A DNA stretch of 64,000 bases from the NCBI RefSeq assembly GCF_900112475.1, contig NZ_FOLW01000001.1, forward strand, positions 372,001-436,000, read 5' to 3'. This DNA is from Pragia fontium DSM 5563 = ATCC 49100 (GTDB lineage Bacteria > Pseudomonadota > Gammaproteobacteria > Enterobacterales > Enterobacteriaceae). Below are positions 1 through 8,664 of the stretch, one piece after another. A model generated the notes under the pieces. That model worked only from the letters and a program-made list of their open reading frames with translations. It did not search any database and was not told where the DNA came from. Both the position numbers and the translations under genes were made by a program. Each line of letters begins with the position of its first letter. Position 1 is the stretch's first letter.

Positions 1-69
1 AATATAAGGCTTCGACCATCCAGTTAAACCGGATAACAGCACATTTTCATATAATTAATGAGGTATATC

Positions 70-552
70 ATGAAGTTAGAAGTAGAGGTTCTTACGCGTG
101 AAGCGTTTAAACCTTATGGTGACGTGATACAAATAGAGGGAGCCAGTTCATTTTTTATTAATGAAGGTATGACTGAACGGTTTCATGACTTAGCCAAAGT
201 TGAGTTCTTCGAGCAAGACCGGGTGTTAATGAGCATTAATAAGGCTAAACCTAGCCCAATGCCCATTAAAGTTTCATTACTGGAAAAACACCCATTGGGG
301 ACTCAGGCATTTATGCCGCTTAGGGGAGAGAAGTTTGTCATTATCGTGGCACAGCCAGGAGAAGATATTGACACCAATACACTACGCGCCTTTATTACCG
401 ATGGTACTCAGGGAGTTAACTACCATTGTGGCGTGTGGCACCACCCTCTTTTTGCCTATCAAAAAGAGACCGAGTTTTTTACCGTTGACCGCGCAGGGGA
501 AAATAACTGCGTAGTCAAAAAGTTGCCAAATGTGTACGAACTCGAACTTTAA
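70..552 (+). CDS. allA: Ureidoglycolate lyase AllA
   Basis: AllA releases urea from (S)-ureidoglycolate to give glyoxylate, the last step of allantoin breakdown, in the cytoplasm. The 160-residue product has the usual AllA length and start (MKLEVEVLTREAFKPYGDVI) and the conserved HCGVWHHPLF segment in the C-terminal half of the cupin-like fold. An in-frame ATG lies 12 bases upstream, but TGAGG sits at a proper distance only from the ATG at 70, so I chose 70. Its product glyoxylate is the substrate of gcl further along the same strand, and allR follows, as in the E. coli allantoin locus. The allantoinase and permease genes of that locus are not seen here and could lie to the left of the window. 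Confidence 0.93.
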   Translation: MKLEVEVLTREAFKPYGDVIQIEGASSFFINEGMTERFHDLAKVEFFEQDRVLMSINKAKPSPMPIKVSLLEKHPLGTQAFMPLRGEKFVIIVAQPGEDIDTNTLRAFITDGTQGVNYHCGVWHHPLFAYQKETEFFTVDRAGENNCVVKKLPNVYELEL

Positions 553-673
553 TATCAGTTTATTCCGGGAACTAACGACAGTCAGGTGAAAATTGAATAC
601 TATTGTCGTATCAATGAATCATCCAGCATGAAAAGGCTATTCCATGAATAGTCGGTTACCGGAGAGTTAAGTC

Positions 674-1486
674 ATGAACGCAACAGGACGAAGAGGACGC
701 CCCGCTCAGGCTGACGCAGCCCCACAAAAAGGGACTCAAGCATTAGAACGAGGCATTGCCATACTGCAATACTTGGCTGAATCGGGAGGGAGTGCATCTG
801 TGACCGTATTATCAGAAAAGTTAGATCTTCCTCTATCGACCTCTTTCCGACTGCTCAAGACCCTTGAGAATGCGGGATTTATTTATCAGGATGCTCAGCT
901 TGGATGGTGGCATATTGGGTTAGGATTATTTACTGTCGGCTCATCCTATTCGCGCAATAGTGATGTAGTTTCAGTGGCCAGACCCTTTATGAGGAGGCTG
1001 ATGGCGCTATCTGGTGAAACGGCTAATCTGGCTATCTGTAATTCTAATGAGGCGGTTCTTATTAGCCAATGTGAATGTCAGTCGATGATTAGAATGTGTG
1101 CACCAATAGGCAGCCGCTTACCGCTACATGCTTCCGGCGCAGGGAAAGCGCTAATTTATTCGCTTCCTGAAGAAGAAATTCTGGAAGTCATTGTGAGTAA
1201 TGGATTAAAAGTCTTTACTGACAATACGTTAAATAGTTTTAACCAACTGATACAGGATTTAGCACAGTCCAAACAACGTGGATTTAGCATTGATAACGAA
1301 GAACATGCAATAGGGTTAAACTGCATTGCTTCCGCAATTTTTAATCAGAATCATGATGTTGTCGCATCAGTATCCATATCAGGACCGAGTACCAGAGTAG
1401 TACAGGAAAGGTTTGAAGAGTTAGGTAAGTTAGTACATACCACGGCACAAAATATTAGTACCGCATTAGGTTATCAACCGGTTTGA
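674..1486 (+). CDS. allR: IclR-family repressor AllR of the allantoin/glyoxylate regulon
   Basis: AllR represses genes for allantoin and glyoxylate use and is released by glyoxylate in E. coli. The 270-residue protein has an N-terminal winged helix (about residues 22-80, with the recognition-helix region [13 protein letters not shown]) and a C-terminal IclR effector domain (about 95-260) containing [20 protein letters not shown]. Similarity to E. coli AllR is recognisable through almost the whole length, including [10 protein letters not shown] and [20 protein letters not shown] lies 7 bases before the start. The gene stands between allA and gcl, and a palindrome suited to an IclR-type dimer lies just upstream of gcl. 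Confidence 0.93.
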   Translation: MNATGRRGRPAQADAAPQKGTQALERGIAILQYLAESGGSASVTVLSEKLDLPLSTSFRLLKTLENAGFIYQDAQLGWWHIGLGLFTVGSSYSRNSDVVSVARPFMRRLMALSGETANLAICNSNEAVLISQCECQSMIRMCAPIGSRLPLHASGAGKALIYSLPEEEILEVIVSNGLKVFTDNTLNSFNQLIQDLAQSKQRGFSIDNEEHAIGLNCIASAIFNQNHDVVASVSISGPSTRVVQERFEELGKLVHTTAQNISTALGYQPV

Positions 1487-1548
1487 CGCAGTCACCGCCG
1501 TAGGTAGCTTAGTAGTATGTCACTGAATTAAATGTAATTTTATACTGT

Positions 1549-1572
1549 CCGCCAGTCATAGCGGTTTTTTTT
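1549..1572 (+). terminator. Possible rho-independent terminator after allR
   Basis: CCGC and GCGG flank an 8-base loop and are followed by eight T residues. The stem is short (4-5 bp), so strength is uncertain, but the position between the allR stop and the gcl promoter region suits termination of allR transcripts. Confidence 0.45.
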
Positions 1573-1585
1573 AAGATTTTTACAA

Positions 1586-1604
1586 GTTGGAAAATAATTC
1601 CAAC
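1586..1604 (+). promoter_or_regulatory. Candidate AllR operator upstream of gcl
   Basis: A perfect palindrome GTTGGAA-N5-TTCCAAC lies 49 bases before the gcl start codon. IclR-family repressors bind palindromes of this size, and as I recall the E. coli AllR sites in the gcl promoter have the TTGGAA/TTCCAA form. I saw no second copy before allA or glxK. Confidence 0.65.
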
Positions 1605-1652
1605 AAAGTAATTAGTAAAGTTTAAAACACTCAGTGAATAAGGTGGTTAAAA

Positions 1653-3434
1653 ATGGCAAAGATGAGCGCAGTAGAAGCAGCAATGCACGTACTGGAAAAA
1701 GAAGGAATTACCGTCGCTTTTGGCGTTCCAGGAGCCGCGATTAACCCGTTTTACTCGGCAATGAATAAACACGGGAAAATTCAGCATTATTTGGCCCGGC
1801 ACGTAGAAGGTGCGTCCCATATGGCCGAAGGCTATACTCGCGCTAATCCAGGTAATATCGGCATGTGTTTGGGTACATCTGGCCCGGCTGGCACCGATAT
1901 GATTACCGGACTCTACTCGGCCATTGCCGACTCGATTCCAATTCTGTGCATCACCGGACAGGCTCCTCGTGCCCGCTTACATAAAGAAGACTTCCAGGCG
2001 GTTGATATCGAGTCCATTGCTAAACCGGTAACCAAAATGGCCGTTACCGTATTGGAACCGGCACTGGTTCCCCGCGTACTACAGCAAGCATTTCACACCA
2101 TGCGTTCAGGACGCCCGGGCCCGGTACTGATCGATTTACCTTATGATGTTCAGGTCGCTGAAATTGAGTTTGATCCGGACAGCTATGAGCCGATTTCCGT
2201 TTATAAACCAACGGCAAGCCAACAGCAAATCGTTAAAGCCATTGATATGCTGATGTCAGCAGAAAAGCCGCTTATCGTCTCGGGCGGTGGGGTTATCAAT
2301 GCGGATGCTTCAGCATTATTACAAGAATTTGCTGAAATCTGTCAGGTTCCGGTTATTCCTACCCTGATGGGTTGGGGCACAATCCCTGACGATCATCCGT
2401 TAATGGCAGGTATGGTTGGGCTACAAACATCACATCGTTATGGTAATGCGACCTTACTGGCATCAGATTTAGTCTTTGGTATTGGTAACCGCTGGGCAAA
2501 CAGACATACCGGCTCGGTTGATAAGTATGTTGCTAACCGCAAAATTATCCATATCGATATCGAACCAACCCAAATTGGTCGAGTACTCTGCCCCGATCTG
2601 GGCATCGTTTCCGATGCTAAAGCCGCACTTGAGCTACTGGTTAGCGTAGCCAAAAAAATGAAAGCAGAAAACCGCATCCCTGACCGCTCCGCATGGGTTG
2701 AAGAGTGTAATCAGCGTAAACGCACGATGTTACGCAAAACTCACTTTGATGATGTGCCGGTGAAACCGCAGCGGGTTTATGAAGAGATGAATAAAGCTTT
2801 TGGTCGCGATGTCTGCTACGTCACCACCATTGGTTTATCACAAATTGCCGCGGCGCAAATGCTACACGTCTTTAAACCTCGCCATTGGATTAACTGTGGT
2901 CAGGCCGGTCCTTTAGGTTGGACAATCCCATCGGCCTTGGGTGTGTGTGTCGCTGACCCAGCACGTAAAGTCGTTGCTATCTCGGGTGACTATGACTTCC
3001 AGTTTATGATTGAAGAGCTGGCCGTCGGTGCGCAATTCAAACTGCCTTATATCCATATTTTAGTGAACAACGCCTATTTAGGACTGATCCGTCAGGCTCA
3101 GCGCGCGTTCGATATGGATTACTGCGTACAGCTGTCATTCGACAATATTAACAGCAGTGAAGTAAACGGGTATGGCGTCGATCACGTTAAAGTCGTCGAA
3201 GGATTGGGCTGTAAGGCCATCAGAGTATTTAACCCGGACGATATCCAGCCTGCATTAGTCAAAGCTCAGGCGTTAATGAAGCAGTTCAGTGTTCCGGTAG
3301 TGGTTGAAATTATTCTTGAGCGAGTCACCAATATTTCGATGGGTGGCGAGATCGACAATGTTAATGAGTTTGAGCCAGTTACTGACCGGATGGAAGATGC
3401 ACCAACCGAAACCTGTTTTATGAAATATCAATAA
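1653..3434 (+). CDS. gcl: Glyoxylate carboligase (tartronate-semialdehyde synthase)
   Basis: Gcl condenses two glyoxylate molecules to tartronate semialdehyde and CO2 using thiamine diphosphate and FAD. The 593-residue protein has the three-domain layout of this enzyme family: an N-terminal Pyr domain, a central FAD-binding domain, and a C-terminal PP domain with the ThDP motif beginning GDYDFQFM and ending near LVNN. Residue 51 is valine (RHVEGASH), the hallmark replacement of the usual catalytic glutamate in Gcl. The gene follows the candidate AllR operator and is 13 bases from hyi, so the two are probably co-transcribed. Confidence 0.96.
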   Translation: MAKMSAVEAAMHVLEKEGITVAFGVPGAAINPFYSAMNKHGKIQHYLARHVEGASHMAEGYTRANPGNIGMCLGTSGPAGTDMITGLYSAIADSIPILCITGQAPRARLHKEDFQAVDIESIAKPVTKMAVTVLEPALVPRVLQQAFHTMRSGRPGPVLIDLPYDVQVAEIEFDPDSYEPISVYKPTASQQQIVKAIDMLMSAEKPLIVSGGGVINADASALLQEFAEICQVPVIPTLMGWGTIPDDHPLMAGMVGLQTSHRYGNATLLASDLVFGIGNRWANRHTGSVDKYVANRKIIHIDIEPTQIGRVLCPDLGIVSDAKAALELLVSVAKKMKAENRIPDRSAWVEECNQRKRTMLRKTHFDDVPVKPQRVYEEMNKAFGRDVCYVTTIGLSQIAAAQMLHVFKPRHWINCGQAGPLGWTIPSALGVCVADPARKVVAISGDYDFQFMIEELAVGAQFKLPYIHILVNNAYLGLIRQAQRAFDMDYCVQLSFDNINSSEVNGYGVDHVKVVEGLGCKAIRVFNPDDIQPALVKAQALMKQFSVPVVVEIILERVTNISMGGEIDNVNEFEPVTDRMEDAPTETCFMKYQ

Positions 3435-3447
3435 AAGGGATCTTATC

Positions 3448-4227
3448 ATGCTTAAATTTTCAGCTAACTTATCAATGCTGTTTACCGAATATGAATTTAT
3501 GGATCGCTTTGCCCACGCTGCCAAAAATGGATTTAAAGCGGTGGAATATATGTTTCCATACGCCTATTCCAAACAGCAGCTGCGGGATCAGTTAGATGAT
3601 CATAACCTGACCCATATTTTGCATAATTTACCTGCGGGAAATTGGGAACAGGGAGAACGAGGAATTGCCTGCTTACCTAACCGAGTCTCAGAATTTCAGG
3701 ATGGTGTTGGCGCCGCTATTGAGTACGCCAAACTACTTGGTAACGATAAAATCAACTGCCTTATTGGTAAAACGCCGCAGGACGCCAATAAGCAATTGGT
3801 CGATCAAACGGTGATTGATAACCTGAGTTTTGCCGCTAATGAGTTAAAAAAAGAGAATATCCAGCTATTAATTGAACCGATTAATAACTATGACATTCCC
3901 GGCTTTTATTTGCAGGGAACCGAGCAAGCGCTGGATTTAATCAAATCAGTTAACTCTAATAACCTTTATGTTCAATACGATATTTATCATATGCAAAGAA
4001 CTGAAGGTGAATTAGCTGAAACCGTCGCAAAACATTTAAATAAAATAGGCCATATCCAAATTGCCGATAACCCAGGAAGAAATGAACCTGGCAGCGGTGA
4101 GATTAACTATGAGTATTTATTCTCACGCATTGCTGAGCTCGGTTATAAAGGATGGATAGGCTGCGAATATAAACCCAAGCAGTCAACGGAAACTGGGCTG
4201 AAATGGCTTAAAAAATATCAGCTCTAA
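3448..4227 (+). CDS. hyi: Hydroxypyruvate isomerase
   Basis: Hyi interconverts hydroxypyruvate and tartronate semialdehyde, linking Gcl to the reductase GlxR. The 259-residue product is the normal size and a TIM-barrel of the AP-endonuclease-2/xylose-isomerase superfamily, with the metal-site strands recognisable in LLIEPINNYDIPGF, YDIYHMQRTEG, HIQIADNPGRNEPG and GCEYKP. AAAGGGATC provides the ribosome binding site. It lies 13 bases behind gcl, as in E. coli. A long inverted repeat follows before glxR. Confidence 0.95.
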   Translation: MLKFSANLSMLFTEYEFMDRFAHAAKNGFKAVEYMFPYAYSKQQLRDQLDDHNLTHILHNLPAGNWEQGERGIACLPNRVSEFQDGVGAAIEYAKLLGNDKINCLIGKTPQDANKQLVDQTVIDNLSFAANELKKENIQLLIEPINNYDIPGFYLQGTEQALDLIKSVNSNNLYVQYDIYHMQRTEGELAETVAKHLNKIGHIQIADNPGRNEPGSGEINYEYLFSRIAELGYKGWIGCEYKPKQSTETGLKWLKKYQL

Positions 4228-4240
4228 ATAGCATTAAAAA

Positions 4241-4311
4241 CTAGCCACATATTAATCATTAATTATCTCTCTGGGATAAGGATACTTATTAATTCATTTT
4301 TATGTGGCTAG
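4241..4311 (+). repeat. Long-armed inverted repeat between hyi and glxR
   Basis: CTAGCCACATA (4241-4251) and its perfect complement TATGTGGCTAG (4301-4311) enclose 49 bases that can themselves pair partly through ATTAAT segments. The right arm is followed by an A-rich tract rather than a T-run, so it is not a classical terminator. It could be an RNA processing or stability element or an attenuator in the gcl-hyi-glxR transcript. Confidence 0.6.
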
Positions 4312-4356
4312 AAAAATTATTTAACTTAAAAATTAACGTTCGCACGAGGTAATAAC

Positions 4357-5244
4357 ATGAAAATCGGATTTATCGGGCTAGGGATTATGGGTACGCCAAT
4401 GGCTGGTCATATTCTTGCGGGTGGCCATCAGCTACACGTCAATACCATCGGTGATGTTCCATCTACGCTGTTAAGCGCGGGTGCCAAGGTCTGTGCTACT
4501 GCCCGCGAGGTTGCCGCAGCCAGTGATATCATTTTTATTATGGTGCCGGATACGCCGCACGTTGAAGAAGTTTTGTTCGCCGAGAATGGCTGTAGCGAAA
4601 CTGACCTACACAATAAAATCATTGTCGATATGAGTTCCATCTCACCTATCGAAACCAAAAAATTTGCAGAAAAGGTTCGTCAGCTTGGTGGTGAATATCT
4701 GGATGCTCCGGTATCCGGCGGTGAAATCGGTGCTCAACAGGCATCCCTGACCATCATGGTCGGCGGTAAACCAGAAGTATTTAATCAAGTTAAACCGCTG
4801 CTTGAACTAATGGGTAAAAATATCACCCTGGTTGGTGATAATGGTGACGGACAAACCTGTAAAGTAGCTAATCAGATCATTGTGGCACTCACCATTGAAG
4901 CGGTATCCGAAGCCCTGTTATTCGCCGCCAAAGCCGGCGCTAACCCGGAAAAAGTGAAAAATGCCCTTATGGGTGGTTTCGCCTCTTCCAGAATATTAGA
5001 AGTGCATGGTGAAAGGATCATTAAACGCAACTTTGAACCAGGATTCAAAATAGCACTGCATCAGAAAGATCTAAAACTAGCCTTACAGGGTGCCAGTATA
5101 TTAGGCATCAGCCTGCCGAATACTGCCACATGTCAGGAATTATTTAATTCGTGCGTGGCTAATGGTCGCGGACATCTGGACCATTCAGCAATGGTTAATT
5201 CATTAGAACTCATGGCCAATTATAAAATCAATCATCCCGCATGA
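4357..5244 (+). CDS. glxR: Tartronate semialdehyde reductase GlxR
   Basis: GlxR reduces tartronate semialdehyde to D-glycerate with NAD(P)H. The 295-residue protein opens with the Rossmann motif GFIGLGIMGTPMAGH, has the substrate-binding DAPVSGGEIGA motif of beta-hydroxyacid dehydrogenases, and the catalytic lysine in GQTCKVANQ (near residue 171). The C-terminal all-helical domain contains GFASSRILEVHG and HQKDLKLAL. It is about 2-3 residues longer than E. coli GlxR. The gene is 129 bases after hyi and 99 before the transporter, with hairpins in both gaps. It feeds glxK downstream. Confidence 0.93.
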   Translation: MKIGFIGLGIMGTPMAGHILAGGHQLHVNTIGDVPSTLLSAGAKVCATAREVAAASDIIFIMVPDTPHVEEVLFAENGCSETDLHNKIIVDMSSISPIETKKFAEKVRQLGGEYLDAPVSGGEIGAQQASLTIMVGGKPEVFNQVKPLLELMGKNITLVGDNGDGQTCKVANQIIVALTIEAVSEALLFAAKAGANPEKVKNALMGGFASSRILEVHGERIIKRNFEPGFKIALHQKDLKLALQGASILGISLPNTATCQELFNSCVANGRGHLDHSAMVNSLELMANYKINHPA

Positions 5245-5255
5245 TTTTTATAATT

Positions 5256-5291
5256 AATATTAAAGTCGTATCACATTACGACTTTAATATT
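5256..5291 (+). repeat. 15-bp perfect hairpin between glxR and the MFS gene
   Basis: AATATTAAAGTCGTA (5256-5270) and TACGACTTTAATATT (5277-5291) pair perfectly around the 6-base loop TCACAT. The stem is AT-rich and lacks a downstream T-run. It may act as a weak terminator or mRNA-end stabiliser after glxR. Confidence 0.7.
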
Positions 5292-5343
5292 TAATCTCAT
5301 TAAAATTAGCTACAGCTAATTACTTGTAGTAAGGAGTTGTCAA

Positions 5344-6696
5344 ATGGAAATAAATAAGCCCCTGGAGGCTGAATCAATCCCATCAACCCTTCATGTTGAA
5401 AAAGATGCAATTTATTCAAAAATAGCCTGGCGGATCATGCCAATCCTACTGATTAGCTATATTGTCGGATATCTCGACCGCGTAGGAATCTCATTTGCCA
5501 AGTTCCAGATGATGCCTGATTTATTAGGTAGCAATGTCGGCATGGCTGAAACGGTATATGGCTTAGGTGCCGGTGTGTTTTTTATCGGCTATATCATCGC
5601 CGGAGTGCCCAGTAATATTTTACTCAGCCGCTATGGCGCCAGACGGATCATCGCCTTTCTGATGATTGTTTGGGGCACTATTTCAATGTTAACCATGTTT
5701 ATTACCACGCCGACGCAATTCTATATCGCCAGATTTCTACTGGGGATTGCGGAAGCCGGATTCTATCCTGGTGTTATTCTCTATCTAACCTATTGGTTCC
5801 CATCCAGCCGCAGAGCCAAAATGACGGCACTGTTCGTTTGTGGCATTCCTATCAGTAATATTATCGGCGGTCCACTGTGCGGATGGATTATTGAAAGTAT
5901 GGACGGGTTAATGAATCTGTCCGGCTGGAAATGGTTATTCTTTATCAGTGGGCCTCGGGCATTGATTACCGCTCTGGTGATCTTCCTGTTCCTTGATAAT
6001 ACCTATAGCAAAGCCAAATGGTTGACCAAAAGAGAAAAAGACTTAATTGACGAGGATATGAAAGAAGCCAAGCGTCAACAAAGTACCTCATGTAACAGCG
6101 GTAAAGAGTGGACAACCAAAGAGATGCTGAAGTCCTGGAACTTTAGCAAAATGTCTCTAATTTGTTTTTGTACCGTTATGGGGCAAGGCGGGCTGGCATT
6201 CTGGGTACCAACCATCATTAAAGACACCGGCGTTGAGTCAGTATTCGATGTTGGGGTGATGACCATGTTCCCTTATATGCTGGCGGTGGTCGCCATGCTA
6301 TGGGCGGCTCGTAGTTCAGATAAATACCGAGAAAGACGATGGCATATGATAGTTCCCTTCCTGATTGCTGCCGTTGCGCTTATCTGTATTGGTCTGTTCC
6401 AGGACGATAAAACCGCCGTCATGATCGCTTTATGTGTCGCCGTTGCAGCGAGTCTGGTACCTTCACCGCTATTTTGGAGTTTACCTAACGCGATATTTAC
6501 CGGTGGATGTGCAGCAACCTGTATTGCCCTGATTAACTCTTTTGCTAATATTGGCGGGTTTATCTCTCCCTATATTATTGGCTACTTTAAAAGTATCAGC
6601 GGCGACAATCTATTAGCTATGTGTATCTTAGCTTTAATGATGATTTGTGGCGCAATATTAACTTACACCGTTCCAGCTAAATTAGTTAACAAATAG
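5344..6696 (+). CDS. MFS transporter, anion:cation symporter (ACS) type
   Basis: The 450-residue protein has about 12 hydrophobic segments and a cytoplasmic loop between halves (about residues 220-260). Features of the ACS branch of the major facilitator superfamily are visible: YLDRVGISFAK in helix 1, LSRYGARR after helix 2, and FLLGIAEAGFYPG in helix 4. Members carry organic anions such as tartrate, rhamnonate, galactarate and allantoate. Because the gene lies between glxR and glxK, the likely cargo is an intermediate of this pathway (allantoate, ureidoglycolate, glyoxylate or glycerate), but the substrate cannot be read from sequence. AAGGAG lies at the proper distance. E. coli has the unrelated permease AllP (ybbW) and other genes in the corresponding region. 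Confidence 0.8.
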   Translation: MEINKPLEAESIPSTLHVEKDAIYSKIAWRIMPILLISYIVGYLDRVGISFAKFQMMPDLLGSNVGMAETVYGLGAGVFFIGYIIAGVPSNILLSRYGARRIIAFLMIVWGTISMLTMFITTPTQFYIARFLLGIAEAGFYPGVILYLTYWFPSSRRAKMTALFVCGIPISNIIGGPLCGWIIESMDGLMNLSGWKWLFFISGPRALITALVIFLFLDNTYSKAKWLTKREKDLIDEDMKEAKRQQSTSCNSGKEWTTKEMLKSWNFSKMSLICFCTVMGQGGLAFWVPTIIKDTGVESVFDVGVMTMFPYMLAVVAMLWAARSSDKYRERRWHMIVPFLIAAVALICIGLFQDDKTAVMIALCVAVAASLVPSPLFWSLPNAIFTGGCAATCIALINSFANIGGFISPYIIGYFKSISGDNLLAMCILALMMICGAILTYTVPAKLVNK

Positions 6697-6804
6697 AAAA
6701 CTCAGTAAAGAAAGTCGAATAGTTATATATTTTTAATCATAGATAATGAATGTATCTATCGGCTACTGCTGGAAATTTTATACAAATTTAAGAATTGATA
6801 GGCA

Positions 6805-6838
6805 ACATCTGAATTAATATTCGTATTAATTCAGATGT
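6805..6838 (+). repeat. 15-bp hairpin with TTCG tetraloop upstream of glxK
   Basis: ACATCTGAATTAATA (6805-6819) and its perfect complement (6824-6838) enclose the loop TTCG, a tetraloop known to be very stable in RNA. It lies 45 bases before the glxK start and has no T-run. It is the third long hairpin at a junction in this cluster. Confidence 0.72.
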
Positions 6839-6883
6839 CCGAACTATTGCGTTTATTTATTCCTGATAAGGAATCCAGAAAAT

Positions 6884-8053
6884 ATGAAAATAGTTATTGC
6901 CCCTGATTCATTTAAAGAAAGCCTGACATCTCAAGAGGTCGCCACGGCTATTGAGTCAGGATTTAAAACGGTATTTCCTCATGCTGAATTTATTAAACTG
7001 CCCATTGCCGATGGCGGCGAAGGAACGGTTGATTCATTAGTTGCTGCAACGCAGGGACATATTGAACATTTAATCGTTACCGGACCTATTGGTGAACAAA
7101 TAGACAGTTTTTATGGCATCACCGGAGACGGTCAATGTGCCATTATTGAGATGGCTGCCGCCAGTGGATTAATGCTGGTTCCCACTGCTCAACGTAACCC
7201 AATGGAAGCCACCAGCTATGGCACCGGAGAGTTAATTACCTCAGCATTGGATAAAGGCATCAGACATCTGATTTTGGGGATTGGCGGAAGTGCTACCGTT
7301 GATGGCGGCATCGGTATGCTACAGGCGCTGGGCGTCAGATTTATGGATAGCCATTTGAAAGATGTTCCTTTTGGCGGCCATGGACTAGAGCGTTTAGCAC
7401 ATATTGATATCAGTGAATTAGATCCCCGAATCCACGAGTGCAAAATTGATATTGCCTGTGATGTCAATAATCCGCTTATTGGTGAATTTGGCGCTGCTCA
7501 GGTATTCGGTCCACAAAAAGGCGCAACGCCGGAAATGGTCGAACGGTTAGATCGCGCTTTAACCAACTATGCTGATGTGATTAAGCACGAGCTCAATATC
7601 GAATCCCACTATATTCACGGCGGTGGGGCAGCCGGAGGAATGGGCGTAGCCGCCAAGGTGTTCCTTAAAGGTCGTTTACGTTCCGGTATTGATATTGTGA
7701 TTGAAGCTATCGGTCTGGAAAAAGAACTGAACAATTGTCAGTTGGTGATTACCGGTGAAGGCTGTATCGATGGGCAAACCACTGGCGGTAAAGCGCCAAT
7801 TGGCATCGCTAAGTTAGCCCAGCGTTATAACATACCAGTGATTGGTTTTGCCGGTATATTATCTGAAGGGGCAGAAGTTGTTCACCAACACGGCCTGGAT
7901 GCCATATTCAGCATCCTGCCACGGTTAAGCAAGCTGGATGATGCCCTCTATAGTGCAGGTGACAATCTCTATAACTGCGCCAGGAACGTAGCTGAAGCAT
8001 TGCAAATCGGCCAAAAATTAACGCCTGCATACATGTCAAGCAAGGAACAATAA
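6884..8053 (+). CDS. glxK: Glycerate 2-kinase GlxK
   Basis: The enzyme phosphorylates D-glycerate to 2-phosphoglycerate with ATP, delivering glyoxylate carbon to glycolysis. The 389-residue protein is a full-length member of the GarK/GlxK glycerate kinase family: [14 protein letters not shown] at the N-terminus, [25 protein letters not shown], and GGGAAGGMG followed by [18 protein letters not shown] in the C-terminal half. GarK of the glucarate pathway is very similar, but the position after gcl-hyi-glxR supports GlxK. The gene closes the cluster, and a hairpin follows 32 bases after the stop. Confidence 0.9.
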   Translation: MKIVIAPDSFKESLTSQEVATAIESGFKTVFPHAEFIKLPIADGGEGTVDSLVAATQGHIEHLIVTGPIGEQIDSFYGITGDGQCAIIEMAAASGLMLVPTAQRNPMEATSYGTGELITSALDKGIRHLILGIGGSATVDGGIGMLQALGVRFMDSHLKDVPFGGHGLERLAHIDISELDPRIHECKIDIACDVNNPLIGEFGAAQVFGPQKGATPEMVERLDRALTNYADVIKHELNIESHYIHGGGAAGGMGVAAKVFLKGRLRSGIDIVIEAIGLEKELNNCQLVITGEGCIDGQTTGGKAPIGIAKLAQRYNIPVIGFAGILSEGAEVVHQHGLDAIFSILPRLSKLDDALYSAGDNLYNCARNVAEALQIGQKLTPAYMSSKEQ

Positions 8054-8085
8054 TCGTTAATCAAACAAGAGGCTACATCATTTAA

Positions 8086-8112
8086 TTGGGTTCAGTATCA
8101 TGCTGAACCCAA
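8086..8112 (+). terminator. Hairpin after glxK, probable transcript end
   Basis: TTGGGTTCAG and CTGAACCCAA form a perfect 10-bp stem with a 7-base loop. There is no proper T-run on the + side, so it may terminate weakly or protect the 3' end. Confidence 0.55.
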
Positions 8113-8591
8113 CAATACTTATTAGCCATTTATCAATCACTGATTGCCATCAGAAACCCAAACGCAAACGCAACCGGATAAGGTAAACAAACACAATAAT
8201 AGCGCTATTCCCAGTCGTTTTATGCTCATCAGCAATCCCATCCCATTTTAGCTGGTTTACCGTACCCAGAATTTCTTAACCTATCTTTACGGCCTGTAAT
8301 AGTAACTGGTCATTTCGACCAAAAACTAACGCATTAATATATTTTTTCATCGAGAGTAGCAAGGTGTAATTAAATAATATTATCTACATTCAGTTCAGCA
8401 TCAGTCTGAAACCAATAAGCGTTACCCACTACTTACAACATATTAAGTTATAAAATATAATTAATATCAATTCAAAAAAGACACACCTTTATTAAGGTCA
8501 AATTGCCAGCAAATTTCTTACCGAATCAGTGATAAGACTTGCATGTATTCGATGCGTTGTAATAATATGCAGACCAATGAGTCAATTGGAT

Positions 8592-8605
8592 TTGATTTAA
8601 ATCAC
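8592..8605 (+). promoter_or_regulatory. FNR-like site upstream of the autotransporter
   Basis: TTGAT-TTAA-ATCAC matches the FNR consensus TTGAT-N4-ATCAA at 9 of 10 defined positions. Its centre is about 66 bases before the start codon, so a class II activator arrangement (centre near -41) would leave a leader of about 25 bases. No experiment supports it. Confidence 0.4.
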
Positions 8606-8664
8606 TACCAAGCAACAAATTGAATTAATCAGAAAACTTAAAGTTACTGAAACAGGGACGTATC

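Larger units (their letters stand above)
8054..8664. other. Gene-free stretch between glxK and the first autotransporter
   Basis: About 610 bases without a convincing reading frame. It holds the hairpin at 8086-8112 and, close to its right end, an FNR-like inverted repeat. The rest is AT-rich sequence in which I see no gene. Confidence 0.6.
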
